A stretch of DNA of 64,000 bases. It comes from Herminiimonas fonticola. Lineage in GTDB: Bacteria > Pseudomonadota > Gammaproteobacteria > Burkholderiales > Burkholderiaceae_D. This document shows, in pieces, positions 9,841-19,782 of this stretch; position 1 is the first letter of the stretch, and each line of letters starts with the position of its first letter. A model generated the notes under the pieces. The model was not told the origin of the DNA and searched no databases. It saw nothing but the letters and a program-made list of their open reading frames with translations. The translations under genes and the position numbers were made by a program. The stretch covers positions 744,001-808,000 of the forward strand of contig NZ_PTLZ01000001.1 in NCBI RefSeq assembly GCF_003293745.1. Reading direction: 5' to 3'.

Positions 9841-11045
9841 AATTCGCCTTCCCATCATTTTCTGGTGCAGCGGCTCAAAAGCCGATGACCAGTCTCGACC
9901 AGCGGTCGAAGATGATGGCGTACGACCAGCCTTTGGTTTGGGTCGTCGTGTTGCTTATGCTGTTCGGCATGGTGATGGTGTACTCGGCTTCTATCTCGCT
10001 GCCGGATTCTCCTAAATATGCGCGTTACGACAATGCGCATTTCCTGACACGCCAGGCGATGTTTATCAGCGTATCGCTGATTGCCGGCTTGCTCGCATTC
10101 CGCGTGCGTATCGAAACCTGGCAAAAACTTGCTCCCTACCTGTTTGTTGCGACCTTGATTTTGCTGGTGCTGGTGCTGATTCCCGGTGTTGGTAAAGGCG
10201 TCAATGGCGCACGTCGCTGGTTGTCGTTCAAGGTGTTCAATATCCAGCCATCCGAATTGATGAAATTGTTTGTCGTGTTGTATGCCGCTGACTACACAGT
10301 GCGCAAACAACAAGTGATGCATAAGTTGACCAAGGGTTTCATGCCGATGACCTTAGCGATTGGTTTTGTCGGTTTGCTGTTATTGCTGGAACCTGATTTG
10401 GGCGCTTTCGGCGTGATCGTTTGCATCGCGATGGGCATTCTGTTTTTGGGCGGCATCAACGGTATCTGGTTTGGCGGCATAGGTGCAACGCTGGTCGGTA
10501 TTTTCAGCATGGTGATTTTGCTGTCGCCTTGGCGTCGCGAACGGATTTTTGCTTATCTGAATCCGTGGGAAGAAGAAAATGCATTGGGCAAGGCATATCA
10601 GTTGTCCCATTCGCTGATTGCATTTGGTCGCGGTGAATTGTTCGGTGTCGGCCTGGGTGGCAGCGTAGAAAAATTGCATTATCTGCCGGAAGCGCATACC
10701 GATTTTCTGCTGGCGGTAATTGGTGAAGAACTTGGATTTGTTGGCGTGTTTGTCGTCGTGGCCTTGTTCTACTGGATCATCAAGCGCTCCTTTGAAATTG
10801 GTCGCCAGGCGATTGCGATGGATTTGACGTTTGCCGGTTTGACGGCAAAAGGTATTGGCATCTGGATTGCCGTACAGACGTTTATCAATATGGGCGTGAA
10901 CCTTGGTTTGCTGCCAACCAAAGGTTTGACCTTGCCGCTGATGAGTTACGGCGGTTCGGGCGTGCTGATTAATTGTATAGGTCTCGCGATTCTACTGCGC
11001 ATCGATTATGAAAATCGTGTGCTGATGCGCGGAGGTCGCATATGA
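9837..11045 (+). CDS. ftsW: Septal peptidoglycan glycosyltransferase FtsW
   Basis: FtsW is a SEDS-family polymerase that joins lipid II into glycan strands at the septum together with FtsI. The 402-residue product has about ten membrane spans starting near residue 36 and the family features GARRWL, PSELMKL, and a C-terminal [11 protein letters not shown]. The first 30 residues are polar and may be partly over-called, since internal ATGs exist near residues 17 and 26. The outer start gives the usual 4-nt overlap with murD. Confidence 0.96.
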   Translation: MKFAFPSFSGAAAQKPMTSLDQRSKMMAYDQPLVWVVVLLMLFGMVMVYSASISLPDSPKYARYDNAHFLTRQAMFISVSLIAGLLAFRVRIETWQKLAPYLFVATLILLVLVLIPGVGKGVNGARRWLSFKVFNIQPSELMKLFVVLYAADYTVRKQQVMHKLTKGFMPMTLAIGFVGLLLLLEPDLGAFGVIVCIAMGILFLGGINGIWFGGIGATLVGIFSMVILLSPWRRERIFAYLNPWEEENALGKAYQLSHSLIAFGRGELFGVGLGGSVEKLHYLPEAHTDFLLAVIGEELGFVGVFVVVALFYWIIKRSFEIGRQAIAMDLTFAGLTAKGIGIWIAVQTFINMGVNLGLLPTKGLTLPLMSYGGSGVLINCIGLAILLRIDYENRVLMRGGRI

Positions 11046-12124
11046 GCATGAAGCGACTTCTGATCATGGCAGCGGGCACCGGCGGTCATATTTTCCCGGG
11101 TTTGGCGATTGCCGAAACAATGCAGGCGCGCGGCTGGGAAGTTACATGGCTGGGTACCGAACACGGCATGGAACGCGATCTGGTGCCTAAGGCCGGCATT
11201 GCGATGGATACGATTTCCTTTGCAGGTTTGCGCGGCAAGGGTTTGAAACATACGGTGACTGGCGTGTTGCGGATGCTGGCAAGTTTTAAAACCTGCTATT
11301 CGATTCTGGCGCGCCGCAATCCCGGCATCGTTTTGGGTATGGGCGGTTATGTGACGGTACCTGGAGGCTGGACGGCAAAACTGCGCGGCGTGCCACTGGT
11401 GTTGTTGAATGCTGATGCGGCATTGTTGTTGTCGAACAAAACGCTGACGCCAATTGCGGAGCGTGTGTTGTTTGGTTTTCCTGCCGATTTTGGTAGTGCT
11501 GCGAACAAGGCTGTCGTGACCGGAAATCCTGTACGCAAGGAAATCACTGCGTTGGCACCGCCAGCCGAACGCTATGCGCAACACAGCGGTGCTTTGAAAA
11601 TATTGGTAGTCGGCGGCAGTCTCGGTGCGCAGGCACTGAACGATGCGTTGCCGGCTGCATTGGCCCTGATTCCTGCGGAGCAGCGTCCAGTTGTTACGCA
11701 TCAGTCGGGCAAAAAGAATATCGATACATTGCGCAGCAACTATGCGCATGCAAACGTGGACGCCGAAGTGGTCGATTTCATCAACGATATGCCACGTCGC
11801 TATGCGGAGGCTGATCTGGTGATTTGCCGTGCTGGCGCGATTACGGTTTCCGAGTTGACGGCGGCTGGTGTGGCCAGTGTATTGGTTCCTCTATTGGTAT
11901 CGACGACGACGCACCAACGCGACAATGCACTTTGGATGGAACAACAACAGGCGGCGATTCATTTGCCGCAAAGCGAATTGACAGCGCAAGGTTTGGCGAC
12001 CTTGCTGCAAAGCATGACGCGTGAGAAATGCACACAGATGGCTGAAGCGGCGTATGCCAACGGCCGACGCGATGCGAATGCTGCGATCGCCGATGTACTT
12101 GAAAAGTTAGTGAAGATTGTATGA
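11042..12124 (+). CDS. murG: Lipid II synthase MurG (GlcNAc transferase)
   Basis: MurG transfers GlcNAc from UDP-GlcNAc to lipid I at the inner face of the membrane, giving lipid II. The 360-residue GT28 glycosyltransferase has the N-terminal glycine loop GTGGHIFPG (about residues 12-20), GMGGYV, and [10 protein letters not shown] and HQSGKKN in the C-terminal nucleotide-sugar domain. It overlaps ftsW and murC by 4 nt each, as expected for a tightly coupled unit. Confidence 0.97.
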   Translation: MSMKRLLIMAAGTGGHIFPGLAIAETMQARGWEVTWLGTEHGMERDLVPKAGIAMDTISFAGLRGKGLKHTVTGVLRMLASFKTCYSILARRNPGIVLGMGGYVTVPGGWTAKLRGVPLVLLNADAALLLSNKTLTPIAERVLFGFPADFGSAANKAVVTGNPVRKEITALAPPAERYAQHSGALKILVVGGSLGAQALNDALPAALALIPAEQRPVVTHQSGKKNIDTLRSNYAHANVDAEVVDFINDMPRRYAEADLVICRAGAITVSELTAAGVASVLVPLLVSTTTHQRDNALWMEQQQAAIHLPQSELTAQGLATLLQSMTREKCTQMAEAAYANGRRDANAAIADVLEKLVKIV

Positions 12125-13530
12125 AACATAAAGTCAAAAATATCCATTTCGTGGGAATCGGCGGCAGCGGCATGAGCGGCATTGCCGAAGTGTTGCTGAA
12201 CCTTGGTTATACGATCTCGGGTTCCGATCTGGGCAGCAATGCCGCGACCCGACGCCTGATTGAGTTTGGCGCAAAAGTCACGCTCGGTCATGCGGCAGAA
12301 AATATTGCAAATGCGGATGCGATCGTTACGTCGACCGCAGTCCAGGCTGACAATCCGGAAGTAATCGCCGCGCGCGAAAAACATATTCCTATCGTGCCAC
12401 GTGCCGTGATGCTGGCAGAGTTGATGCGTTTGAAGCGCGGTATTGCGATTGCCGGCACGCACGGCAAGACCACAACGACCAGTCTGGTTGCCAGCGTACT
12501 GGCCGAAGGCGGTCTTGATCCAACCTTCGTCATCGGCGGTTTGTTGAATAGCGCGGGTGCCAACGCCAAGTTGGGTACTGGTGAATTCATCGTCGCCGAA
12601 GCGGACGAGTCGGATGCGTCCTTCCTGAATTTGTCGCCAGTGATCGAAGTCATTACCAATATCGATGCCGATCATATGGAAACGTATGAGCACGACTTTG
12701 AAAAACTGAAAACGGCCTTCGTTGAGTTTACCCAGCGCCTGCCGTTCTACGGCGTTGCCGTGCTGTGTATCGATGATGCCAATGTGCGCTCCATCATGCC
12801 GCGTATTTCCAAGCTGATCACGACTTACGGTTTTCACGAAGATGCAGAAGTACGCGCGATCGATGCGAAGGCAGTCGACGGTCACATGCAGTTCACGGTA
12901 ATTCAAGACGGCTACGCGCCTATGAATGTGAGTTTGAATCAACCTGGCATGCACAACGTGCAGAACGCTTGCGCCGCGATTGCGATTGCACGTGAACTCG
13001 GTGTGGGCGACAAGGCGACGCAAAAAGCGCTGACTGAATTCAACGGTGTGGGCCGTCGCTTCACACGCTATGGCGAAATAAATATTCAGGACGTCAACGG
13101 TAAGCCTGCTGGTTCGTTTGCTCTGGTGGACGATTACGGTCATCACCCAGTAGAAACAGCTGCGACGATATCAGCCGCACGCGGCGCTTATCCAGGACGT
13201 CGTTTGGTGCTGGCATTTCAGCCGCATCGTTATACGCGTACTCGTGATTTGTTCGAAGACTTCGTCAAGGTTTTATCGACGACCGACATGCTGGTATTAG
13301 CCGAAGTCTATGCAGCCGGCGAACAACCTATCGTTGCTGCTGACGGCCGAACCTTGGCACATGCCCTGCGCGTGGCCGGCAAAGTCGATCCAGTGTTTGT
13401 AGAAGAAATCGTTGATATGCCATCGACGATCATGAATGTCATCAGGGATCGTGATGTTGTCATCACGATGGGTGCGGGATCGATCAGCGGCGTACCAGCC
13501 AAGTTGAAGCAATTGCAGGATCAGGTTTAA
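12121..13530 (+). CDS. murC: UDP-MurNAc:L-alanine ligase
   Basis: MurC adds the first amino acid, L-alanine, to UDP-MurNAc. The 469-residue product starts with a UDP-binding loop ([17 protein letters not shown]), has the P-loop [12 protein letters not shown] near residue 115, an acidic [10 protein letters not shown] and DDYGHHP. The GTHGKT form separates MurC/Mpl from MurD/E/F. A paralogue, mpl, lies at 62201. It overlaps murG by 4 nt, and ddlB follows 2 nt later. Confidence 0.97.
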   Translation: MKHKVKNIHFVGIGGSGMSGIAEVLLNLGYTISGSDLGSNAATRRLIEFGAKVTLGHAAENIANADAIVTSTAVQADNPEVIAAREKHIPIVPRAVMLAELMRLKRGIAIAGTHGKTTTTSLVASVLAEGGLDPTFVIGGLLNSAGANAKLGTGEFIVAEADESDASFLNLSPVIEVITNIDADHMETYEHDFEKLKTAFVEFTQRLPFYGVAVLCIDDANVRSIMPRISKLITTYGFHEDAEVRAIDAKAVDGHMQFTVIQDGYAPMNVSLNQPGMHNVQNACAAIAIARELGVGDKATQKALTEFNGVGRRFTRYGEINIQDVNGKPAGSFALVDDYGHHPVETAATISAARGAYPGRRLVLAFQPHRYTRTRDLFEDFVKVLSTTDMLVLAEVYAAGEQPIVAADGRTLAHALRVAGKVDPVFVEEIVDMPSTIMNVIRDRDVVITMGAGSISGVPAKLKQLQDQV

Positions 13531-13532
13531 TC

Positions 13533-14519
13533 ATGACGACAAATTTGAAATCAGAATTCGGTAAGGTTGGCGTCTTGTTCGGCGGACGTTCTGCCGAGCG
13601 CGAAGTGTCCTTGATGTCGGGCAAGGGCGTATTGGCTGCGCTGCAAAGCAAAGGCGTGGATGCGCATCCTTTCGATCCTGCTGAACGTAGCCTAGCGGAA
13701 TTGGCTGCTGAAAAATTTGACTGCGTCTTTATCGCGTTGCACGGCAGCTATGGTGAAGACGGTACCTTGCAGGGCGCACTGGAACAACTGGGCATTCCAT
13801 ATACCGGTCCTGGCGTGATGGCATCTGCAATTGCGATGGACAAGGTCATGACCAAGCGTATCTGCCTGAGCCACGATGTGCCGACGCCCAAGTTTGCCGT
13901 ACTTGATTCGGAAACGACCACTGCCGAGCAGCTGCAGGCGATTGCAAAAGAGTTTGGTTTGCCTTTGATGTTGAAAGCGCCGCACGAAGGTTCGACGATT
14001 GGTATCGCCAAGGTGGAAGACGCCAATGGTATGCAAGCCGGTTTCGATTTGTGCGCCAAGTATGACCGTGTCGTACTGGTCGAACAGTTTGTAAAAGGTC
14101 GCGAGCTGACGGTGCCGGTAATTGGCAGTGGTCGCCATGCACGCGCTTTGCCTATCGTCGAAATTCGCGCACCGCAAGGCAATTACGATTATCAGCACAA
14201 ATATTTCAGCAACGACACGCAATACCTGTGTCCGGCACCACTGGATGATGCGTTCACCAAGAGGATCCAGGCATTGGCAGTAAATGCGTTCAATGCGGTC
14301 GGTTGCACCGGCTGGTCGCGCGTCGACTTCATGATTCGCGAATCAGACAATGAGCTGTTCCTGCTGGAAATAAACACGTCACCTGGCATGACCAGCCATT
14401 CGCTGGTGCCGATGTCGGCCAAGGTTGCCGGCACTGAATATGAAGATTTGTGTATCGAGATTTTGCGTTTGGCAAAACTTGAATTGAAGCCATCGCAACA
14501 CAAACCGTTGCAGAAGTAA
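13533..14519 (+). CDS. ddlB: D-alanine:D-alanine ligase
   Basis: DdlB makes the D-Ala-D-Ala dipeptide used by MurF. The 328-residue ATP-grasp enzyme has GGRSAEREVSLMSG at the N-terminus, LHGSYGEDG, a KAPHEGSTIG loop over the ATP site and the C-terminal metal site LEINTSPGMT. The position between murC and ftsQ supports the symbol ddlB rather than ddlA. Confidence 0.96.
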   Translation: MTTNLKSEFGKVGVLFGGRSAEREVSLMSGKGVLAALQSKGVDAHPFDPAERSLAELAAEKFDCVFIALHGSYGEDGTLQGALEQLGIPYTGPGVMASAIAMDKVMTKRICLSHDVPTPKFAVLDSETTTAEQLQAIAKEFGLPLMLKAPHEGSTIGIAKVEDANGMQAGFDLCAKYDRVVLVEQFVKGRELTVPVIGSGRHARALPIVEIRAPQGNYDYQHKYFSNDTQYLCPAPLDDAFTKRIQALAVNAFNAVGCTGWSRVDFMIRESDNELFLLEINTSPGMTSHSLVPMSAKVAGTEYEDLCIEILRLAKLELKPSQHKPLQK

Positions 14520-14535
14520 GGACGATAGAAGACCT

Positions 14536-15303
14536 ATGTGGCAAGACATCAAAATGTTGAACGCAACTGCCAATGCCTTATTCGGCCTGGTTGCGCTCGC
14601 GCTGATTTCTGCCTGCTTGTGGTGGGTCGCACAGCGACCTTACTTCACGTTGAAAGTGATACGGATTGAAGGTGCAGAGCAAGCGCAATTGCGCCATATC
14701 AATCCTTTAACCGTGCGTAGCGCTGCATTGGCGCGCATCAAGGGTAATTTTTTTACTGCGAACCTGGATACCGTTCGCCAGACATTTGAATCGGTACCTT
14801 GGGTACGCAAGGCAACCGTGCGTCGCGAGTGGCCGAATCAGTTGACGGTAACGCTGGAAGAGCATTCTCCACTTGGTACCTGGGGTGAAGATGGACGTTT
14901 GTTGTCAACCAAAGGCGATGTATTCACCGCCAATCTGGCTGAGGCGGAAGAAGATGCCGATCTGATGGCCTTCAACGGCCCCTTGGGCAGCGAGAAAGAA
15001 GTGATCGCGCGCTTGAATGATTTGAATACATGGTTTGCGCCTATGGATGTAACGGCCGAAGCGCTGTACCTGTCCGGACGTTATGCGTGGACGGTGAAGT
15101 TGAGTAATGGCGTGACGGTGGAATTAGGCAGGGAAAAAAGCAGTACGACGTTAAAAGAACGTGTCGATCGATTGGTGGGGATTTATCCGCAACTGGTCGC
15201 ACGTTTGCAGAACAGGATTGAAAGTATCGACATGCGTTATCCAAACGGTCTGGCCTTGAAGGCGCAAGGTTTGACTGCTGGATCAGAAAGTAAAAAAAAG
15301 TAA
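14536..15303 (+). CDS. ftsQ: Cell division protein FtsQ
   Basis: FtsQ is a bitopic divisome scaffold that recruits FtsB and FtsL. The 255-residue product has a short cytoplasmic head, one membrane span (about residues 14-33) and a periplasmic POTRA domain followed by the FtsQ domain; VPWVRKATVRREWPNQL near residue 88 is the family signature. It lies between ddlB and ftsA as in E. coli. The lysine-rich C-terminus (SESKKK) is not conserved in the family as far as I know. Confidence 0.95.
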   Translation: MWQDIKMLNATANALFGLVALALISACLWWVAQRPYFTLKVIRIEGAEQAQLRHINPLTVRSAALARIKGNFFTANLDTVRQTFESVPWVRKATVRREWPNQLTVTLEEHSPLGTWGEDGRLLSTKGDVFTANLAEAEEDADLMAFNGPLGSEKEVIARLNDLNTWFAPMDVTAEALYLSGRYAWTVKLSNGVTVELGREKSSTTLKERVDRLVGIYPQLVARLQNRIESIDMRYPNGLALKAQGLTAGSESKKK

Positions 15304-15313
15304 GCGGAACAAT

Positions 15314-16546
15314 ATGACAAAAGACGCAAAAAATCTGATCGTTGGCCTCGACATCGGCACCTCGAAAGTGGTGGCAGTAGTGGCGGAAGTAATGCCTAAC
15401 GGTCGCCATGAAGTAATCGGCCTGGGCCAGCACGAATCCAAGGGATTGAAAAAAGGCGTGGTCGTCAACATCGAGGCAACAGTCGAATCGATACAGCGCG
15501 CACTGGAAGAAGCCGAATTGATGGCCGACTGTAAGATACGCAATGTGTATACCGGCATCGCCGGCAATCACATACGCAGCTTCAATTCCAGCGGCATGGT
15601 GGCGATCAAGGACAAGGAAGTTACTGCAACCGATGTTGCACGCGTGATTGAAACTGCGAAGGCAGTCAACATTCCGACCGATCAGCAATTGCTGCATACC
15701 GTGCCGCAGGAATTTATTGTCGACAATCAGGAAGATGTGCGCGAACCAATCGGCATGAGCGGCATCCGACTGGAGGTGAAAGTTCACATCGTCACTGGTG
15801 CAGTTTCAGCAGTGCAGAACATCGTTAAATGCATACGTCGCTGCGGTCTGGAAGTATCCGATCTGATTTTGCAGCCGATGGCTTCCGCCGATGCGGTGTT
15901 GACGCCGGATGAAAAAGAACTGGGTGTGGTCTTGATCGATATCGGCGGCGGGACTACCGATGTTGCGATCTTTACCGAAGGGGCGATTCGTCATACGGCG
16001 GTGATTCCTATCGCTGGCGACCAGATCACCAACGATATCGCGATGGCTGTGCGCACACCGACTGCCGAAGCGGAAGAAATCAAGCTGCGCTACGGCATGG
16101 CCAAGCAGGTACTGGCTGATCCGGGCGAAACGCTGGAAGTGCCAGGCTTGGGCGATCGCGGCACGCGCACCTTGTCGCGTCAGGCACTGGCAGCGGTGAT
16201 CGAACCGCGCATAGAAGAATTGTTTTCTCTGGTGCATCAAGTCGTGCGCGAATCCGGTTACGAAGAGGTGCTGTCATCCGGCATCGTCTTGACCGGCGGT
16301 ACCGCGATGATGCCCGGCATGGTGGAATTGGCAGAAGATATTTTCCTGAAGCCTGCGCGTTTGGGTACGCCCGAATACAACGGTCAACTGGCAGATGTAG
16401 TACGTAGTCCGCGTTATGCAACGGTGTTGGGTTTGTTGTTGGAAGCGAAGAAGCAGTATTTACGCGGACACATCGTCACGCGTCAGGATGGATCGGCGAC
16501 AGCTATTGTCCGTCGCATGAAGGAATGGTTCCTGGGTAATTTTTAA
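15314..16546 (+). CDS. ftsA: Cell division protein FtsA
   Basis: FtsA is an actin-like ATPase that tethers FtsZ to the membrane and signals to the divisome. The 410-residue product has the actin-fold phosphate loops LDIGTSKVVAVV (about residue 13) and IDIGGGTTDVAIF (about 211), an SHS2 (1C) insertion, and LTGGTAMMPG. The last residues (VRRMKEWFLGNF) form the expected amphipathic membrane-targeting helix. A start 10 nt after ftsQ suggests co-transcription. Confidence 0.97.
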   Translation: MTKDAKNLIVGLDIGTSKVVAVVAEVMPNGRHEVIGLGQHESKGLKKGVVVNIEATVESIQRALEEAELMADCKIRNVYTGIAGNHIRSFNSSGMVAIKDKEVTATDVARVIETAKAVNIPTDQQLLHTVPQEFIVDNQEDVREPIGMSGIRLEVKVHIVTGAVSAVQNIVKCIRRCGLEVSDLILQPMASADAVLTPDEKELGVVLIDIGGGTTDVAIFTEGAIRHTAVIPIAGDQITNDIAMAVRTPTAEAEEIKLRYGMAKQVLADPGETLEVPGLGDRGTRTLSRQALAAVIEPRIEELFSLVHQVVRESGYEEVLSSGIVLTGGTAMMPGMVELAEDIFLKPARLGTPEYNGQLADVVRSPRYATVLGLLLEAKKQYLRGHIVTRQDGSATAIVRRMKEWFLGNF

Positions 16547-16632
16547 ACTCAGTTTTAACTTCAAGTATTTGTTTTTTAGTTTTGTATTTGGTTTTGTTTA
16601 TTTAATTTCGTATTTAATTTATGTATTAACCA

Positions 16633-16687
16633 GCAGTTGGCAGTTGCTAGTCGTCACACCGCGTGATGCCTATCAACTGGAAACTGC
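16633..16687 (+). promoter_or_regulatory. Long hairpin in the ftsZ leader
   Basis: GCAGTTGGCAGTTG (16633-16646) pairs with CAACTGGAAACTGC (16674-16687) over 14 positions with two central mismatches. The loop contains a second stem, CGTCAC (16652-16657) with GTGATG (16663-16668). The structure ends 9 nt before the AAGGA ribosome site of ftsZ (16697-16701). It follows a stretch at 16547-16625 very rich in T on this strand. A role in ftsZ mRNA stability or translation is an inference. Confidence 0.55.
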
Positions 16688-16708
16688 AACTTCTTTAAGG
16701 AAATAATC

Positions 16709-17899
16709 ATGGAAATCGATATGCTCGAGAATGTAACGCAAGGTACCGTGATCAAAGTGGTTGGCGTTGGTGGTGCTGGTGGCAACGCTGTACAACACAT
16801 GATCAACCGTGGTGTTAGCGGTGTTGAATTTATCGTCGCCAATACTGACGCGCAAGCATTGCAATTGTCGAAGGCGCATAACGTCATTCAAATCGGTGAA
16901 ACTGGTTTGGGCGCTGGTATGAAGCCTGCAGTTGGTCGTCAATTGGCGGAAGAAACCCGCCCACGTATTGAAGACGCATTGCGCGGCGCGCACATGGTCT
17001 TTATCGCAGCTGGCATGGGCGGCGGTACCGGTACCGGTGCTGCACCTATCATTGCGCAAATTGCGCGTGAACAAGGCGCGTTGACGGTGGCTGTGGTTTC
17101 CAAGCCATTCTCGTACGAAGGCAAAAAATGCATGGACATCGCCGACGAAGGTCTGGAAGCGTTGGGTCAGCACGTCGATTCGTTGATCATCATCTTGAAT
17201 GAAAAACTGGAAGAGATCTATGAAGACGACAGCATGATCGAATGGCTGCAACACGCCGACGACGTGTTGAACAACGCCGTTGCCGGTATTGCAGAAATCA
17301 TCAATGTCCCTGGTCATATCAACGTCGATTTCAATGACGTGAAAACCATCATGGGTGAACAAGGCAAGGCCATGATGGGTACGGCAACAGCGCATGGCGT
17401 TGATCGTGCACGCATTGCAGCGGAACAAGCAGTTGCTTCGCCATTGCTCGACGGTATCGATTTGTCCGGCGCGCGCGGCGTACTGGTTAACGTTACAGCC
17501 AGCCGCAGCCTCAAAGGTAAAGAAATCAAGGAAGTCATGGCAACCGTGCGTGCGTTCGCGGCACCTGATGCATCGATTGCGCAAGGTATCGCGTACGACG
17601 ATGAAATGGGCGACGATATCCGCGTTACCGTAGTTGCGACTGGTTTGGGTCGTGCGCGTAAAGGCGTGCAACTGGTACAAACACCAATGTTGCGTACCGG
17701 CACACACAATGAACCTATGATGGCGAATACCGGTATGGCTGCGGGCATGACCCACGGTAGCGCTCAACCAGCGTTTGACGGTTTGAAAGCGCCGGCAGTA
17801 TGGCGTCGTGAATCGGCTTCCGATACGGTGCGCGCTTTAGAAAAGAACGGCATGGAAACCTACGACATTCCTGCATTTCTCCGCAAACAAGCCGATTAA
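16709..17899 (+). CDS. ftsZ: Cell division GTPase FtsZ
   Basis: FtsZ is the tubulin-like GTPase that polymerises into the Z ring and sets the division site. The 396-residue product has the tubulin signature GGGTGTGAAP near residue 108, NAVAGI and NVDFNDVK. After a variable linker (about 320-380) comes the C-terminal peptide YDIPAFLRKQ, the docking site for FtsA, ZipA and ZapD-type partners; zapD is at 27425. AAGGA at 16697-16701 sets the start. The 162-bp gap after ftsA is AT-rich and holds a hairpin, so ftsZ may have its own expression control. Confidence 0.98.
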   Translation: MEIDMLENVTQGTVIKVVGVGGAGGNAVQHMINRGVSGVEFIVANTDAQALQLSKAHNVIQIGETGLGAGMKPAVGRQLAEETRPRIEDALRGAHMVFIAAGMGGGTGTGAAPIIAQIAREQGALTVAVVSKPFSYEGKKCMDIADEGLEALGQHVDSLIIILNEKLEEIYEDDSMIEWLQHADDVLNNAVAGIAEIINVPGHINVDFNDVKTIMGEQGKAMMGTATAHGVDRARIAAEQAVASPLLDGIDLSGARGVLVNVTASRSLKGKEIKEVMATVRAFAAPDASIAQGIAYDDEMGDDIRVTVVATGLGRARKGVQLVQTPMLRTGTHNEPMMANTGMAAGMTHGSAQPAFDGLKAPAVWRRESASDTVRALEKNGMETYDIPAFLRKQAD

Positions 17900-17926
17900 T
17901 TAATGCTCTGATTTTGTACCGCCATC

Positions 17927-17963
17927 TGCAGGTGGCATGACGAAAGTTGTCAAACCACCTGCA
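17927..17963. repeat. Hairpin after ftsZ
   Basis: TGCAGGTGG (17927-17935) and CCACCTGCA (17955-17963) are exact complements, with a short inner TGAC/GTCA stem. No T-run follows, so this alone is not a standard terminator. It lies 28 nt after the ftsZ stop and may protect the mRNA end. Confidence 0.5.
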
Positions 17964-17997
17964 AAAACGGACAGAACAAGGCATACTTCGGTTTCTA

Positions 17998-18024
17998 CGC
18001 CGCGCCACGTGCGCGGCGTTTTCT
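17998..18024 (+). terminator. Rho-independent terminator of the dcw cluster
   Basis: CGCCGCGC (17998-18005) pairs perfectly with GCGCGGCG (18011-18018) around a 5-nt loop, followed by TTTTCT. It lies between ftsZ and the peroxiredoxin gene and should end most transcripts from the division cluster. Confidence 0.7.
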
Positions 18025-18063
18025 AATCGGCACTGCCGTTAAAATCAATCAAAGGAATTCGCA

Positions 18064-18567
18064 ATGACAATCAAAATTGGTGATCAGCTGCCAGAAGCGC
18101 GGCTCGCAGAATACGTCGACGTAGCAAGCGAAGCTTGCTCCGTAGGCCCAAGCAAAGTCATGGTGCACGAAGCAACCAAAGGCAAAAAAATCGCAATTTT
18201 CGCAGTTCCTGGCGCATTCACGCCAACCTGCTCCGAAACGCACGCTCCTGGCTACATCAAGGCAGCGGACCAGTTCAAAGCCAAAGGCGTTGATGAAATC
18301 TGGTGCATCTCGGTAAACGATGCTTTCGTCATGGGTGCATGGGGCCGTGAACAAAAAGCAGCTGGCAAAGTACGTTTCATCGCTGACGGCAGCGGCACAT
18401 TCACCAAGGCTTTGGGTTTGGAATTCGATCTGACCAAAGGCGGCCTGGGTGTGCGTTCGCAACGTTATTCGATGCTGGTTGAAGACGGCGTCGTCAAACA
18501 ATTGAACGTTGAAGACAGCGGTCACTTGGAAGTATCGACAGCAGAAAAATTGCTGGAACAGATCTAA
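18064..18567 (+). CDS. Peroxiredoxin (Prx5 type)
   Basis: This 167-residue thiol peroxidase should reduce hydrogen and organic peroxides. [16 protein letters not shown] near residues 50-65 holds the peroxidatic cysteine in the Prx5 form (TPTCS), unlike the AhpC form. There is no fused glutaredoxin domain, so an external thiol donor is needed. It lies between ftsZ and lpxC, where E. coli has no such gene. A terminator upstream and a hairpin at 18584-18617 downstream suggest its own transcript. Confidence 0.92.
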   Translation: MTIKIGDQLPEARLAEYVDVASEACSVGPSKVMVHEATKGKKIAIFAVPGAFTPTCSETHAPGYIKAADQFKAKGVDEIWCISVNDAFVMGAWGREQKAAGKVRFIADGSGTFTKALGLEFDLTKGGLGVRSQRYSMLVEDGVVKQLNVEDSGHLEVSTAEKLLEQI

Positions 18568-18583
18568 ATTTTTCTGTTTCAGA

Positions 18584-18617
18584 AAATGCCGCTTGGTTGA
18601 GAGACCGGGCGGCATTT
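18584..18617 (+). terminator. Hairpin after the peroxiredoxin gene
   Basis: AAATGCCGC (18584-18592) pairs exactly with GCGGCATTT (18609-18617). Just before it, TTTTCTG and CAGAAAA form a small hairpin that overlaps the first arm, so the two folds would compete. The T-run is short, so terminator strength is uncertain. Confidence 0.45.
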
Positions 18618-18784
18618 GCTGTTTATGGGTTTGGTTTTGGGTTGATGGGTATTTTTTCGTGCTGAGACTCATCGAAGGGAGCGCGGTATCAGAGCAGCAT
18701 TCCTTGCGCGCTCATCCGGAAAATTCCCTGTTGTTTTCAATGCAACCCCAGCACCATAGCCACGCGAATTCTCTCCGTGATTGC

Positions 18785-18790
18785 TATAAT
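18785..18790 (+). promoter_or_regulatory. -10 element of lpxC, directly before the start codon
   Basis: A perfect TATAAT lies only 6 nt before the lpxC ATG (18797). Transcription from it would begin at about the A of the ATG, giving a leaderless mRNA. No Shine-Dalgarno sequence precedes the ATG, which agrees. I see no good -35 element at the expected distance. Confidence 0.5.
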
Positions 18791-18796
18791 CCTCAG

Positions 18797-19732
18797 ATGT
18801 TAAAACAACGTACCATCCAACAAACAGTCAAGTCTGTCGGTGTCGGTCTGCATTCCGGCACCAAAGTGGAATTGACGCTGCGCCCAGCCCCTATCGATAC
18901 CGGCATCGTGTTCTATCGCGTCGATCTCGATCCTGTGGTGGAACTGCCAGCGCAAGCGCTGCGAGTCGGCGATACTCGCATGGCTTCCACCTTGCAGGTG
19001 GGCGATGCCAAGGTCTCAACGGTAGAGCACCTAATGTCGGCCTGCGCCGGTCTTGGTATCGACAATCTATATGTCGATCTGACAGCCGAAGAAGTGCCCA
19101 TCATGGATGGTTCTGCATCTTCCTTCGTTTTCTTGTTGCAACAAGCCGGTTTGCAGGAGCAGGAAGCGGCCAAAAAATTCATACGCATCAAGAAGCCTGT
19201 GGAAGTACGTCACGGCAGTGGCGACCGCGAAATCTGGGCGCGCCTTGAGCCGTACGAAGGCTTCAAACTCAAGTTCTTCATCGAATTCAATCATCCCGCC
19301 GTCGATGCTACGGGCCAGACCACCGAGATCGATTTTAGTTTTGAGTCCTATGTCAAAGATGTGGCGCGTGCCCGCACCTTCGGTTTCATGCAGGATATGG
19401 AAACCTTGCGTGGCATGGGTTTGATCCGTGGCGGTTCGCTGGAAAATGCGATCGTGATGGATGAATATCGGATACTTAACACCGATGGCTTGCGTTACGA
19501 CAATGAGTTTGTCCGACACAAGATACTTGATGCAATTGGTGATTTGTATCTGGTTGGTTATCCGCTGATTGCCAGTTATAACGCCCACAAATCAGGTCAC
19601 ATGCTGAACAATCTTTTGGTACGCGCTTTGCTTGAACAGCCGGATGCTTATGAGATCGTTACCTTCGACAAGGTCGAATCGGCACCTAAAGATTATGTGC
19701 GTCAGGCTGATCTGGAATGGGTCCTGAACTAA
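18797..19732 (+). CDS. lpxC: UDP-3-O-acyl-GlcNAc deacetylase LpxC
   Basis: LpxC is the zinc enzyme of the committed step of lipid A synthesis. The 311-residue product starts [20 protein letters not shown], the standard N-terminus; the frame is open further upstream but those residues do not belong to the family. Zinc and catalytic motifs are visible: VEHLMSA (first His, about residue 78) and HKILDAIGD (about 237-245), with a later HKSGH. It follows the ftsZ region as in E. coli. The ATG has no ribosome site and lies 6 nt after a TATAAT. Confidence 0.97.
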   Translation: MLKQRTIQQTVKSVGVGLHSGTKVELTLRPAPIDTGIVFYRVDLDPVVELPAQALRVGDTRMASTLQVGDAKVSTVEHLMSACAGLGIDNLYVDLTAEEVPIMDGSASSFVFLLQQAGLQEQEAAKKFIRIKKPVEVRHGSGDREIWARLEPYEGFKLKFFIEFNHPAVDATGQTTEIDFSFESYVKDVARARTFGFMQDMETLRGMGLIRGGSLENAIVMDEYRILNTDGLRYDNEFVRHKILDAIGDLYLVGYPLIASYNAHKSGHMLNNLLVRALLEQPDAYEIVTFDKVESAPKDYVRQADLEWVLN

Positions 19733-19782
19733 GTCAGATTTGAACGCGAAGAGTGTGGTTCATTTGACCAGACTCGCGAAGC

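Noticed and set aside
16673-17767. A 364-residue minus-strand frame antisense to ftsZ
   Set aside because: FtsZ on the plus strand is complete and highly conserved; the antisense frame is a by-product of codon bias.
18509-18796. Extended N-terminus for lpxC
   Set aside because: The extra residues overlap the end of the peroxiredoxin gene and the intergenic hairpin and do not match LpxC; the conserved start is MLKQRTIQQ at 18797.
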